Source: Rhizobium sp. J15
GTDB lineage: Bacteria; Pseudomonadota; Alphaproteobacteria; Rhizobiales; Rhizobiaceae
Length of the DNA: 64,000 nt
Assembly (NCBI RefSeq): GCF_002531825.1
Contig: NZ_NWSX01000011.1
Span: 1 to 64,000 of the forward strand
Direction of reading: 5' to 3'
Shown: positions 1-7,663 of the stretch, in pieces
How the letters are laid out: each line of letters begins with the position of its first letter
Position numbering within the stretch: the stretch's first letter is position 1
Position numbers and translations under genes: made by a program
Notes under the pieces: generated by a model
Told to the model about the DNA's origin: nothing
Databases searched by the model: none
What the model saw: only the letters and a program-made list of their open reading frames with translations

Positions 1-317
1 ATCACAAAAGTTTTTTGACAATTTTGTAACAGGTTGATTCGGAACATGTTTTTGCCGGTCGCCATTGTCCACAGGCTGCCTTTTCGGGCTGGATCGGCGA
101 AAATTCTTTTATCAGCCGGTCAAAAATCCGCTGGAAGCCCATCGTCCACCGCCGAAAGATGACGAAAAAACAGCGCCTTGAGGGGATTTATGGTTAACGG
201 GGGATGAAGATGCCTCCGCCCGGCACCCTTTAAATTTCCGTCACAAATCAACGGCTGCCATTTCGGAACCTATCGCCGTCTGAGGTGTTGTCTTTCCCAT
301 TAAGAAAGGAGACCGAC
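1..317. other. Intergenic region before the first gene
   Basis: No credible gene is seen in this stretch. It is AT-richer than the rest, with a TTGACA hexamer at 15-20 but no good -10 at 17 bp from it. A TTGTCCACA string near 66 differs by one base from a DnaA box, but it is single and therefore weak. The final 15 bases carry the ribosome binding site of the next gene. Confidence 0.4.
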
Positions 318-656
318 ATGGCTGCCAATACCGATGATATCAGAACATCCGTAAGCAAGGACATCGCCGCACTCCAACAGGAAGTCTCGCGCTTGCAGAA
401 GATGATTTCCGCGCAGGGCGCCGAAGCCTATTACGAGGTGCGCGGCCGCGCCGGCAAAGTCTATGAAGACGCCCTTCCCCGCGCTAAAAACGCCGTGGCC
501 CAGATCCGCGCCGAAGGAGCCGCGGCCGCCGGGGCCGCCCGTGAGCATGCGGCCGCAACCACCACCGCATTGGTGCTGGCAGGGGCTCTTGGCTTCCTCG
601 CCGGCTATCTGCTTGCCGGCAGTTCGCAGCCGCAGCCCCGCCATTGGTGGCGCTAA
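318..656 (+). CDS. DUF883/ElaB-YqjD-like membrane-anchored protein
   Basis: This 112-residue protein has an amphipathic, coiled-coil-like N-terminal two thirds (SKDIAALQQEVSRLQKM, then alanine-rich helix). One C-terminal membrane segment near residues 80-100 contains small-residue spacing (AGALGFLAGYLLAG), followed by a short basic-aromatic tail. That layout is the one seen in DUF883 (ElaB/YqjD) proteins, which are tail-anchored in the inner membrane and in E. coli bind ribosomes in stationary phase. The start at 318 is chosen because AGGAG precedes it by a normal spacing, whereas the upstream ATG at 285 has no such site. It appears monocistronic and is followed by a long hairpin. The family call rests on architecture, not on a search. 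Confidence 0.6.
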   Translation: MAANTDDIRTSVSKDIAALQQEVSRLQKMISAQGAEAYYEVRGRAGKVYEDALPRAKNAVAQIRAEGAAAAGAAREHAAATTTALVLAGALGFLAGYLLAGSSQPQPRHWWR

Positions 657-683
657 AACGCCAATCCGCTGCAAATCAGCCTT

Positions 684-724
684 TTTACGCACCCGCCGAT
701 CTATTTTTCGGTAGGGTGCGTAAA
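684..724. repeat. Long perfect inverted repeat (hairpin) after the DUF883-like gene
   Basis: TTTACGCACCC (684-694) is exactly complementary to GGGTGCGTAAA (714-724), with a nested CCGA/TCGG inside the loop. There is no T-run on the plus side, but CTTTTT lies on the left flank, so it would act better as a terminator in the minus direction. It may be a bidirectional terminator or a binding site. Confidence 0.6.
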
Positions 725-795
725 TGCTTATGTCTCAGAAAAACCAATTTTTAATGGCAGTGGTGGGAACATAAAAAACTAAAGGGAGGACGACA

Positions 796-1002
796 ATGGA
801 AAACAAGAGGGCCAATTGCATCATTGAAGTCAGCGTCGACGGCGCCAATGGCCGTTACGCGGTCGGTATCATGAATATGCGTCAGGCACTCGAACTGCCG
901 GAAATGCCAAGCCTATCCTACACACACCCGGATCCGGCCAAGGCCGCAGCCGGTATCGTTGTCAGCCGCAAGGAACTGGCCGGCTTCATGGCCTGCCGCT
1001 GA
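796..1002 (+). CDS. Small unknown protein, 68 aa
   Basis: This short reading frame has a strong ribosome binding site (GGGAGG, 8 bases before ATG) and a composition like its neighbours. The product has no signal peptide or membrane segment. It reads as a small alpha/beta protein (IIEVSVDGANGRYAVGI, then SRKELAGFM at the end). I do not recognise a family. It stands alone between the hairpin at 684-724 and the pseudouridine synthase, on the same strand, 156 bases from the next start. Confidence 0.6.
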   Translation: MENKRANCIIEVSVDGANGRYAVGIMNMRQALELPEMPSLSYTHPDPAKAAAGIVVSRKELAGFMACR

Positions 1003-1158
1003 AGATAGCACCATCTTTCATGCCTGACGGCGCTTTGCCCCAAAGCACTGATGTTCTTTTGCGACGCCCGCTTATCCCTGGGTTTTTAATCGCCTTGCTG
1101 GCATCCTTGCGCTGTTCATGCCAAGAGAAGGCATTCGGAAGCAGCACAAGGATGGCAG

Positions 1159-1965
1159 ATGAGGGAGCGGCGTCCACCGCATAAGACACGCGAGCGGACA
1201 AAGCCGGCCGCCGACGCCGCAGCCAAGCGGGTCACCCTCCCCCGCGCCCTTTCCAAGCTCGGTTATTGTTCCCGCACGCAGGCCGAACGGCTGATTGCCG
1301 AAAACCGCGTTGCAGTCGATGGCCGCAGGGTCAGCGATGCCTCCGCCTGGGTCGATCTTTCCACGGCAAGGATAACGGTCGACGGCCGCCTCGTCGCCGC
1401 CGAGGCGAAAATCTATCTGATGCTCAACAAGCCGCGCGGGCTCGTCACCACCCGCGACGATCCCGAAGGCCGGCCGACGGTCTATGATTGCCTCAAGGAT
1501 TTCGACATTCCGCATCTCTCCCCCGTCGGACGGCTCGACAAGGCGAGCGAAGGCCTGCTGCTTTTCACCAACGACACGGAATTCGCCCAGATCCTGCTCG
1601 ATCCGGTCACGCATGTAACGAAAACCTATCATGTCCAGATCGATCGCCTCATGGACGACGAGGCGATCGCTGCCATGACGTCAGGCATCCGCCACGAGGG
1701 CGAGCTGCTGACGGCGACCGCCGCGCGGCGCCTGCGCCAGGGCGACAAAAATTCATGGATCGAGGTGGAGCTCGACGAAGGCCGCAACCGCCAGATCCGC
1801 CGCATGCTGGAGGCGCTCGATACCGAATGTCTGCGGCTCGTCCGCGTCGCGATCGGCGGGCTCGAACTCGGCGAATTGCCGAAAGGCGCCGTGCGAGCGC
1901 TGACCGAAGCGGAGTTGCAGGGGCTGCGCCGGAAAGCCGGCCTCGAAAGGACGAGGCGCAATTGA
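1159..1965 (+). CDS. RsuA/RluB-E family pseudouridine synthase
   Basis: This enzyme isomerises a specific uridine in ribosomal RNA to pseudouridine in the cytoplasm. The 268-residue product starts with a basic tail, then an S4 RNA-binding domain (about 26-75, LPRALSKLGYCSRTQAE). The catalytic domain contains KPRG (91-94), GRLDKASEGLLLFTND with the catalytic aspartate at about 127, and the late motif EGRNRQIRRM. Together these place it in the RsuA branch, but the target position (16S or 23S) cannot be read from sequence alone. Its stop overlaps the TTG start of the phosphoribosyltransferase gene, so the two are probably translated together. Confidence 0.9.
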   Translation: MRERRPPHKTRERTKPAADAAAKRVTLPRALSKLGYCSRTQAERLIAENRVAVDGRRVSDASAWVDLSTARITVDGRLVAAEAKIYLMLNKPRGLVTTRDDPEGRPTVYDCLKDFDIPHLSPVGRLDKASEGLLLFTNDTEFAQILLDPVTHVTKTYHVQIDRLMDDEAIAAMTSGIRHEGELLTATAARRLRQGDKNSWIEVELDEGRNRQIRRMLEALDTECLRLVRVAIGGLELGELPKGAVRALTEAELQGLRRKAGLERTRRN

Positions 1966-2666
1966 CCGATCCGACCGATATGGCGCCGCACGACTTCTGG
2001 CAGGAACTTCACCCGCCCGGCACATTTGCCGAGCAGGAGGAGTTCACCTCCTTCTATATCGCCGCGTTGGAAGACGGCCGCCAGCTTCGCCTGCCGATCC
2101 GGGCGCTCGCGGATGGCAATCATGCCCTCGCCTCGCTCATCGTCAACCAGGCGGGCTTTGCCGTGCTCGATGCGCTTGCCGAGAGCCTCGCCGAAAAAAT
2201 CAGGCCCATGCGGATCGATGTCGTTGCGGGCCTGCCGACGCTCGGCCTGACGCTGGCCGCCGCCGTCGCGCAAAAGCTCGGGCATGGCCGCTACGTCCCG
2301 CTCGGCACATCGCGCAAATTCTGGTACCGCGACGAACTCTCCGTTGCCCTGTCCTCGATCACCACGCCGACGCAGCAGAAACGTCTCTATATCGATCCGC
2401 GCATGCTGCCGCTGCTTGCGGAACGGCGCGTCGCCCTGATCGATGACGTCATCTCCAGCGGCGCCTCGATCGTCGCCGGTCTTGAGCTGCTTGCGGCCTG
2501 CGGCATCGAACCTGCCGCCATCGGCGCGGCGATGCTGCAGTCGGAGCGCTGGCGCGAAAAGCTGGCGGCGGCCGGGCCGCAATGGGAAGCGCGCATTGCC
2601 GGCGTCTTCGCAACGCCGATGTTGGAGCGGAACGCCGCAGGCCGGTGGCAGGCAGCACGACTCTAA
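1962..2666 (+). CDS. Phosphoribosyltransferase-domain protein
   Basis: The C-terminal half is a type I PRTase fold with the PRPP loop at about 157-169 (RVALIDDVISSGAS). This family transfers or binds 5-phosphoribosyl groups in nucleotide salvage or regulation. The 234-residue product has no signal peptide. I chose the TTG at 1962 because AAAGGACGAGG sits just upstream and TTG overlaps the preceding stop codon. The ATG at 1980 is the alternative and lacks a ribosome binding site. The substrate is unknown. It is coupled to the pseudouridine synthase gene, but no joint pathway is evident. Confidence 0.75.
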   Translation: MTDPTDMAPHDFWQELHPPGTFAEQEEFTSFYIAALEDGRQLRLPIRALADGNHALASLIVNQAGFAVLDALAESLAEKIRPMRIDVVAGLPTLGLTLAAAVAQKLGHGRYVPLGTSRKFWYRDELSVALSSITTPTQQKRLYIDPRMLPLLAERRVALIDDVISSGASIVAGLELLAACGIEPAAIGAAMLQSERWREKLAAAGPQWEARIAGVFATPMLERNAAGRWQAARL

Positions 2667-2759
2667 CGAAATCTCGGGATTGAATCTTGCCGGCCGGCAT
2701 CGCTTTATAGCGCACGGGACGAGCACAGTCCGGCTGACACATGCACACGGGATCCGCCC

Positions 2760-4502
2760 ATGTCGTTCGAACAAGCATCCCTGCTGATCCTTCTGCTGGC
2801 GATGCTCATTCTCTTTTCGCTCGATCGCTTCCGCATCGAGATCGTCTCGATCGCCGGCCTGCTTGCCGGTCATGCGCTTGGCCTTTATCCGGCCGACCAG
2901 ATCTTCACCGGCTTCGCCAGCCCCGTCGTCATCACCGTCATCGAAATCCTGCTGATCGTTCAGGTGCTGGCACGCGCCAGGCTGTTCGACAGCCTTGCTA
3001 CCCGCTTCGCGGCCGCAAAGCCCTCGAACTTCAAGGTCATAGCTGGCACGTCCTCGCTCGCCGGCTTCATTTCCATCTTCATGAACAATATCGGCGCCTT
3101 TGCCATCACCCTGCCGGTGGCGCTTGGGCTCGGCACGGCGCTCGCCATTCCCCGTCGCCAGATCGTCATGCCGCTCTCCTTTGCGGCGCTGCTCGGCGGC
3201 ATGGTCTCGCTGATCGGCACGCCGGCCAATCTGCTCGTCAGCGATGGGCTGGCCAAGGCAACGGGAACGGGCTTTCGCTTTTTCGATTTTGCCTATGTCG
3301 GCCTGCCCGTGGCGATCGCCGGCATTCTTCTTATTTCCTTTCGCGTGCAGCGTCTGTTTCCGGAACCTGACAAAGCGCCGGCAGCGATCTCTTCGGTTGC
3401 ACGCCGCATCGTCGTCGAGCGTCGCGTTCCCGATGTCTCGCCGCTGATCGGCGTACGGCTTTCCGATTGTTCGGCGCGTTTCGGCATCAAGCCGCACGCG
3501 CTGATCCGCGCCGACAATTTCGTGTTCGGTCCGCTCGACCAATCGGTGATCGAAGCCGGCGATGTGCTGCTTGCCGAAGGCGGCGATACCACCTTTACCG
3601 GTCTCGCTACCGCGCAGACGCTGATGGCCGATGCCCATCCGGATGGCCTTCAGCCGGATTTCGCCCGCGTCGAAAGCGTCGTCATGCCGGAAAGCACGCT
3701 GGTCGGCTCGCGCATCCGCTCGCTCGAAGTCTTTCACAGCCGCGGCGTCGCGGTCACGGCTTTGTCCATGCGCGCCCCGCGCATCGAGGGCCGCTTTCTC
3801 GATCTGCAGCTCTCGATCGGCGATATATTGACGCTGGAAGGATCGCGCACGGCGATCGCCGAAGCGCTGGAGGAAAGCGAGTGCCTGCCGCTCGCTCAGA
3901 CAGTGCCGGTCGAACCGGCCCCGCTCTCATGGCGGCCCTTTGCGCTCTTTGCCTGCGGCGTCGCCGCCTCGGCGGCCGGCCTGCATCCCGATATCGCCTT
4001 TGCCTGCGTCGTGCTCGTGCTCGCCCTGCTCAATCATCTGAACATCCGTCAGGCCATGGCCGATCTCAACTGGCCGATCATCATCATGCTCGCGGCGATG
4101 ATCCCGATCGGCCAGGCAATGGCCACCACCGGAGCGGCCGAAACCATCGCCGGCTGGCTGAGCATCGTCGTCCCGATCGCCGATCCTTTCTCCGGCATTG
4201 CGCTCATCCTCTTCCTCGCCATGGCATTGACGCCCTTCGTCAACAACGCGACGGTCGCGATCGTGCTCACCCCGATCGCGCTCGAATTCGCAAAGGCCGG
4301 ACAGCACACGCCGGATGCCTATCTGATCGCGGTGGCCGCCGGTGCGTCACTCGATTTCCTCACGCCTTTCGGTCATCACAACAATACGCTGGCGATGGGC
4401 ATAGGCGGCTACCGCTTCAGCGATTTCCTGCGCGCCGGCTGGCCGCTCACCGTCGCATGTTATGGCCTTGCTCTGTTTTTCCTGGCCCTGTTCTGGCTGT
4501 GA
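2760..4502 (+). CDS. SLC13/DASS-type anion permease with central TrkA-C domains
   Basis: The 580-residue membrane protein has two clusters of membrane helices (about 1-200 and 390-580) separated by a soluble stretch. That stretch (about 215-375, ISVARRIVVERRVPDVSPLIG onwards) resembles paired TrkA-C/RCK_C regulatory domains. The motifs NNIGAFAITLPVAL, GTPANLLVSDGL and FVNNATVAIVLTPIAL are the duplicated substrate/sodium-site hairpins of the DASS family, which carries dicarboxylates, citrate, sulfate or related anions. The substrate cannot be assigned. The gene is alone, between the PRTase gene and purC. Confidence 0.8.
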   Translation: MSFEQASLLILLLAMLILFSLDRFRIEIVSIAGLLAGHALGLYPADQIFTGFASPVVITVIEILLIVQVLARARLFDSLATRFAAAKPSNFKVIAGTSSLAGFISIFMNNIGAFAITLPVALGLGTALAIPRRQIVMPLSFAALLGGMVSLIGTPANLLVSDGLAKATGTGFRFFDFAYVGLPVAIAGILLISFRVQRLFPEPDKAPAAISSVARRIVVERRVPDVSPLIGVRLSDCSARFGIKPHALIRADNFVFGPLDQSVIEAGDVLLAEGGDTTFTGLATAQTLMADAHPDGLQPDFARVESVVMPESTLVGSRIRSLEVFHSRGVAVTALSMRAPRIEGRFLDLQLSIGDILTLEGSRTAIAEALEESECLPLAQTVPVEPAPLSWRPFALFACGVAASAAGLHPDIAFACVVLVLALLNHLNIRQAMADLNWPIIIMLAAMIPIGQAMATTGAAETIAGWLSIVVPIADPFSGIALILFLAMALTPFVNNATVAIVLTPIALEFAKAGQHTPDAYLIAVAAGASLDFLTPFGHHNNTLAMGIGGYRFSDFLRAGWPLTVACYGLALFFLALFWL

Positions 4503-4587
4503 TGCGATAGTTGGGCTCGACTTGACTTCCCCGGCAATGAAACTAGAGCAGGAAGCGGTCAGCCAAACATAAGGACAGTCGAGCGCC

Positions 4588-5532
4588 GTGCGAATCCTCT
4601 CCGAAGCCCATTTCCCGGAACTGCCGAACTATTATCGCGGCAAGGTGCGCGAGAATTACGACCTTCCGGACGGACGCCGCATCATCATCAGCACCGACCG
4701 GCTGAGCGCTTTCGACCGCATCCTCACCTGCATTCCCTATAAGGGCCAGGTGCTGACGCAGACGGCGCGCTATTGGTTCGAAGCGACGAAGGACATCTGC
4801 CCGAACCACGTCCTCGACTATCCCGATCCGAATGTCGTCATCGGCAAGCGGCTCGACATCCTGCCGGTCGAGATCGTCGTGCGCGGGTATCTTGCCGGCA
4901 CCACCGGCACGTCGATCCTGACGCTCTATAAGAAGGGCGAGCGGGAAATGTACGGCATGCGCCTGCCGGACGGCATGCGCGACAACCAGATCCTGCCGGA
5001 GCCCGTCATCACACCGACCAGCAAGGAATTCGATGGCGGTCACGACGAGCCGCTGACGCCGGACGAAATCGTCACGCGCGGCCTGCTGACAAGCCGGCAG
5101 TGGGAAACCTTGTCGGCATACGCGCTCGCCCTTTTTGCCCGCGGCCAGGAGATGGCGGCAAAGCGCGGCCTGATCCTCGTCGACACCAAATATGAATTCG
5201 GCACCGATGGCGACGGCAACATCATCCTCGCCGACGAGATCCACACACCGGACAGCAGCCGCTACTGGCTTGCCGAGAGCTATCCGGCAAGTTTCGCCGC
5301 CGGAAAGCGGCCGGAAAGCTTCGACAAGGATTTCGTCCGCGCCTGGGTGGCGGAGCGTTGCGATCCCTACAAGGATGAAATCCCAGAAATTCCCGTCGAG
5401 CTGATCGAGCAGACCTCGGCCGTCTACATCAAAGCCTACGAGTCGATCACCGGCGAAGGCTTCGTTCCCGACGATAGCGGCGAGACGCCGCTTGCCCGTG
5501 TCCGAAACAACCTCGCCCGCTATTTCCCTTGA
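4588..5532 (+). CDS. purC: Phosphoribosylaminoimidazole-succinocarboxamide synthase
   Basis: SAICAR synthase joins aspartate to CAIR using ATP in de novo purine synthesis. The 314-residue length fits the long form of the enzyme rather than the roughly 240-residue E. coli type. Recognisable motifs are [15 protein letters not shown] near the N terminus, [25 protein letters not shown] and [15 protein letters not shown]. The start is GTG at 4588, with weak purine-rich sequence before it. It is not in an operon with other pur genes. Rhizobia often carry a second purC of the short type elsewhere, so this may be the accessory copy (inference). Confidence 0.93.
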   Translation: MRILSEAHFPELPNYYRGKVRENYDLPDGRRIIISTDRLSAFDRILTCIPYKGQVLTQTARYWFEATKDICPNHVLDYPDPNVVIGKRLDILPVEIVVRGYLAGTTGTSILTLYKKGEREMYGMRLPDGMRDNQILPEPVITPTSKEFDGGHDEPLTPDEIVTRGLLTSRQWETLSAYALALFARGQEMAAKRGLILVDTKYEFGTDGDGNIILADEIHTPDSSRYWLAESYPASFAAGKRPESFDKDFVRAWVAERCDPYKDEIPEIPVELIEQTSAVYIKAYESITGEGFVPDDSGETPLARVRNNLARYFP

Positions 5533-5642
5533 AAAAGACGACACACGAAAGGCGCGAGGCAAAGCATCGGCTTGGCAGCTTTCGTATAGTCGCGCTAGCA
5601 TAAGCAAAAAAGGGATACCGGGCATGGCCCGGCGGGGAACAG

Positions 5643-6245
5643 ATGGTGAGAAGGCCGAGGCGCAAGGCCGAGGAAACGCGGCAGGACATCCTCTGCATGG
5701 CGGAGATGCTGTTTCGCGAGCGCGGCTACGTCGCTGTGTCGATCGCCGATATCGCCGGCGCGCTCAACATGTCGCCCGCCAATGTCTTCAAGCATTTTCG
5801 TTCCAAGGTCGCGCTGGTCGATGCCATCGCCGGCCGCCATCTCGACAGTGCCGCGGAACGTTTCGTCCCTCTCGATGAGGACATGCCGGCGAAAGAACAG
5901 CTGCTCCGCTTCGTGCTCCGCCTGCTCGAGGGCCATCTGCAGGATATACAGAAGAGCCCCTACATCTTCGAAATGGTGCTTTCGACCATCGAGGCCAAAC
6001 TCGAAGCCGGTAATCGCTATCGCGCCCGGATCGAGGAAAAACTCGGCGAGATCATCCGCAAAGGCATGGCGGAAGGACGCTATCATTGCCGCGACCCCGA
6101 GCGCGCGGCCCATACCGTCGCCGATGTCCTTACCTCAGTGCTGCACCCCATCCTCATCGTCCGCGACGACAAGGAGACGCTGGTGCGTCGCGCTGGGGAA
6201 ATCGTCGGCTTCGTCGATGCCGCACTGCAAAATAGCGCTTGCTAA
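5643..6245 (+). CDS. TetR/AcrR-family repressor of the adjacent efflux genes
   Basis: The 200-residue protein has an N-terminal TetR helix-turn-helix (about 13-60, ILCMAEMLFRERGYVAVSIA and NMSPANVFKHFRSK) and a helical ligand-binding C-terminal domain. It lies 158 bases upstream of the efflux adaptor gene in the same direction, the usual place for a local repressor of an RND pump. Palindromes in the gap between them are candidate operators. The inducing compound is not predictable. Start at 5643 follows a GGGGAA site. Confidence 0.85.
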   Translation: MVRRPRRKAEETRQDILCMAEMLFRERGYVAVSIADIAGALNMSPANVFKHFRSKVALVDAIAGRHLDSAAERFVPLDEDMPAKEQLLRFVLRLLEGHLQDIQKSPYIFEMVLSTIEAKLEAGNRYRARIEEKLGEIIRKGMAEGRYHCRDPERAAHTVADVLTSVLHPILIVRDDKETLVRRAGEIVGFVDAALQNSAC

Positions 6246-6276
6246 GTGACGATTGCTGACTTACGTCACTTCGTAA
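6244..6276. promoter_or_regulatory. Overlapping palindromes before the RND operon, candidate TetR operator
   Basis: AAGTGAC (6244-6250) is repeated inverted as GTCACTT (6265-6271), giving a 28-bp dyad. A second dyad, TTACG-N6-CGTAA (6261-6276), overlaps its right half. TetR/AcrR proteins bind 16-28 bp dyads between regulator and pump genes, so this is the best operator candidate here. Confidence 0.45.
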
Positions 6277-6403
6277 AGCTTTTCTTAGACTCGGGGTAAT
6301 GGCGTTTGAAGCCAGATCAATCCTGACGCTTATATAAGCCTGCGCCCGGCCCGGCCGAGCCCGTGGATCGAATGGCGATTGCCACCGCATGAGGAAATTC
6401 AGA

Positions 6404-7615
6404 ATGATACGGCGTGCCCTGCTCATCCCCGCGGCCCTGGTGGCCGGCGCCTTGCTCGGTGCCTGCAGCGACAACGCCGGCAAGCCCGCCGGCAGTGCCG
6501 GCGCAGGTGCGGCGCAGCAGGCAACGCCCGTCGGCGTGGTCGCGCTGAAGAAGGCCAGTTTTCCCGTTACCACGATCCTTCCCGGCCGCGCCGAAGCCTT
6601 CCAGACCGCCGACATCCGGCCGCAGGTAAGCGGCATCATCCGCGAGATCGCCTTCCGGGAAGGTGGCGAGATCAAGAAGGGCGATCTTCTCTATCAGATC
6701 GAGGATGCGCCCTATATCGCCGCCGTCGAGCAGGCCAAGGCGGCAATCGCCAAGGCCGAGGCGAGCGTGCCGAGCGCTGAAAGCAACCTCGAACGCTACC
6801 AGCGCCTCGTCGGCAGCGGCGCCACGCAGATCGAATACGAGACGGCCAGGACGACGCTTCTCCAGGCGAAGGCCGAAGTCGAGTCGGCAAAGGCCGCCCT
6901 TTCCGCCGCGCAGATTGATCTCGACCATACGAAGATCGTCGCGCCCTTCGACGGCGTCATCGACCAGACGGCCTACAATGTCGGCAACGTCGTCTCCGCC
7001 AACCAGACGACGGCGCTGACGACGATCCGCCAGCTCGACCCGATCTATATCTCGCTGACGGAATCGAGCACCAACCTGCTGCGGCTGCGCGATGCCATGG
7101 CGGCCGGCGACATCAAGGGCGCGGAGAACGTCGCTTTCCACCTGATCCTCGAAAACGGCAAGGAATATAACCAGCAGGGCAAGCTCGATATGTCGAAGCA
7201 GGTGGTCAGTGAGACCACAGGCACCTTCATCATCCGCGTGCTCTTCCCCAATCCCGATCGCATCGTCCTGCCCGGCATGTATGTCCGTGCCACCGTCGAG
7301 CTCGGCGCCGAGAACGGTTACGCGCTGCCGCAGCTGGCGACGAGCCGTGACGCCAACGGCCGGCTGACGGCGCAGTTCATCTCCGCCGACGGCAAGGTCG
7401 AAACCCGCGCCTTCGAGAACAGCTCGCCCTCCAACAATTCCTGGCTGGTGACCGAAGGCATCAAGGACGGCGATCAGCTGATCGTCACCGGTCTGCAGTC
7501 GGTGACCGCAGGCATGCCGGTAACGCCGGTCCCGATGAAGATCAATGACAACGGCGTGGTCGTGCCTGCCGAGCAGCCCGCGGCCGGTGACGCTGGGAAG
7601 CCCGCAGCGAAGTAA
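6404..7615 (+). CDS. RND efflux periplasmic adaptor lipoprotein (AcrA/MexA type)
   Basis: This is the membrane fusion protein that links the inner membrane pump to the outer membrane channel. A lipoprotein signal ends in LLGAC (lipid on Cys about 21). It is followed by a barrel-sandwich domain (ADIRPQVSGIIREIAFREGG), an alpha-helical hairpin (about 95-165), the second lipoyl half (KIVAPFDGVID) and beta-barrel/membrane-proximal domains. Start 6404 is preferred over 6389 because GAGGA precedes only the former. The 403-residue length is typical. It is the first gene of the efflux operon, 48 bases before the pump gene. Confidence 0.93.
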   Translation: MIRRALLIPAALVAGALLGACSDNAGKPAGSAGAGAAQQATPVGVVALKKASFPVTTILPGRAEAFQTADIRPQVSGIIREIAFREGGEIKKGDLLYQIEDAPYIAAVEQAKAAIAKAEASVPSAESNLERYQRLVGSGATQIEYETARTTLLQAKAEVESAKAALSAAQIDLDHTKIVAPFDGVIDQTAYNVGNVVSANQTTALTTIRQLDPIYISLTESSTNLLRLRDAMAAGDIKGAENVAFHLILENGKEYNQQGKLDMSKQVVSETTGTFIIRVLFPNPDRIVLPGMYVRATVELGAENGYALPQLATSRDANGRLTAQFISADGKVETRAFENSSPSNNSWLVTEGIKDGDQLIVTGLQSVTAGMPVTPVPMKINDNGVVVPAEQPAAGDAGKPAAK

Positions 7616-7663
7616 TCGCTTCGGACCCGCATCGTCACCGTCTCAGCCGCACAGGAACAACCG

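Noticed and set aside
60..75. DnaA-box-like TTGTCCACA as part of a replication origin
   Set aside because: It is a single imperfect match without clustered boxes, AT-rich unwinding repeats or repABC/dnaA genes.
1629..3737. A 702-codon minus-strand open frame opposite the PRTase and permease genes
   Set aside because: Same antisense artefact of GC-rich codon use; the plus-strand genes have clear family motifs.
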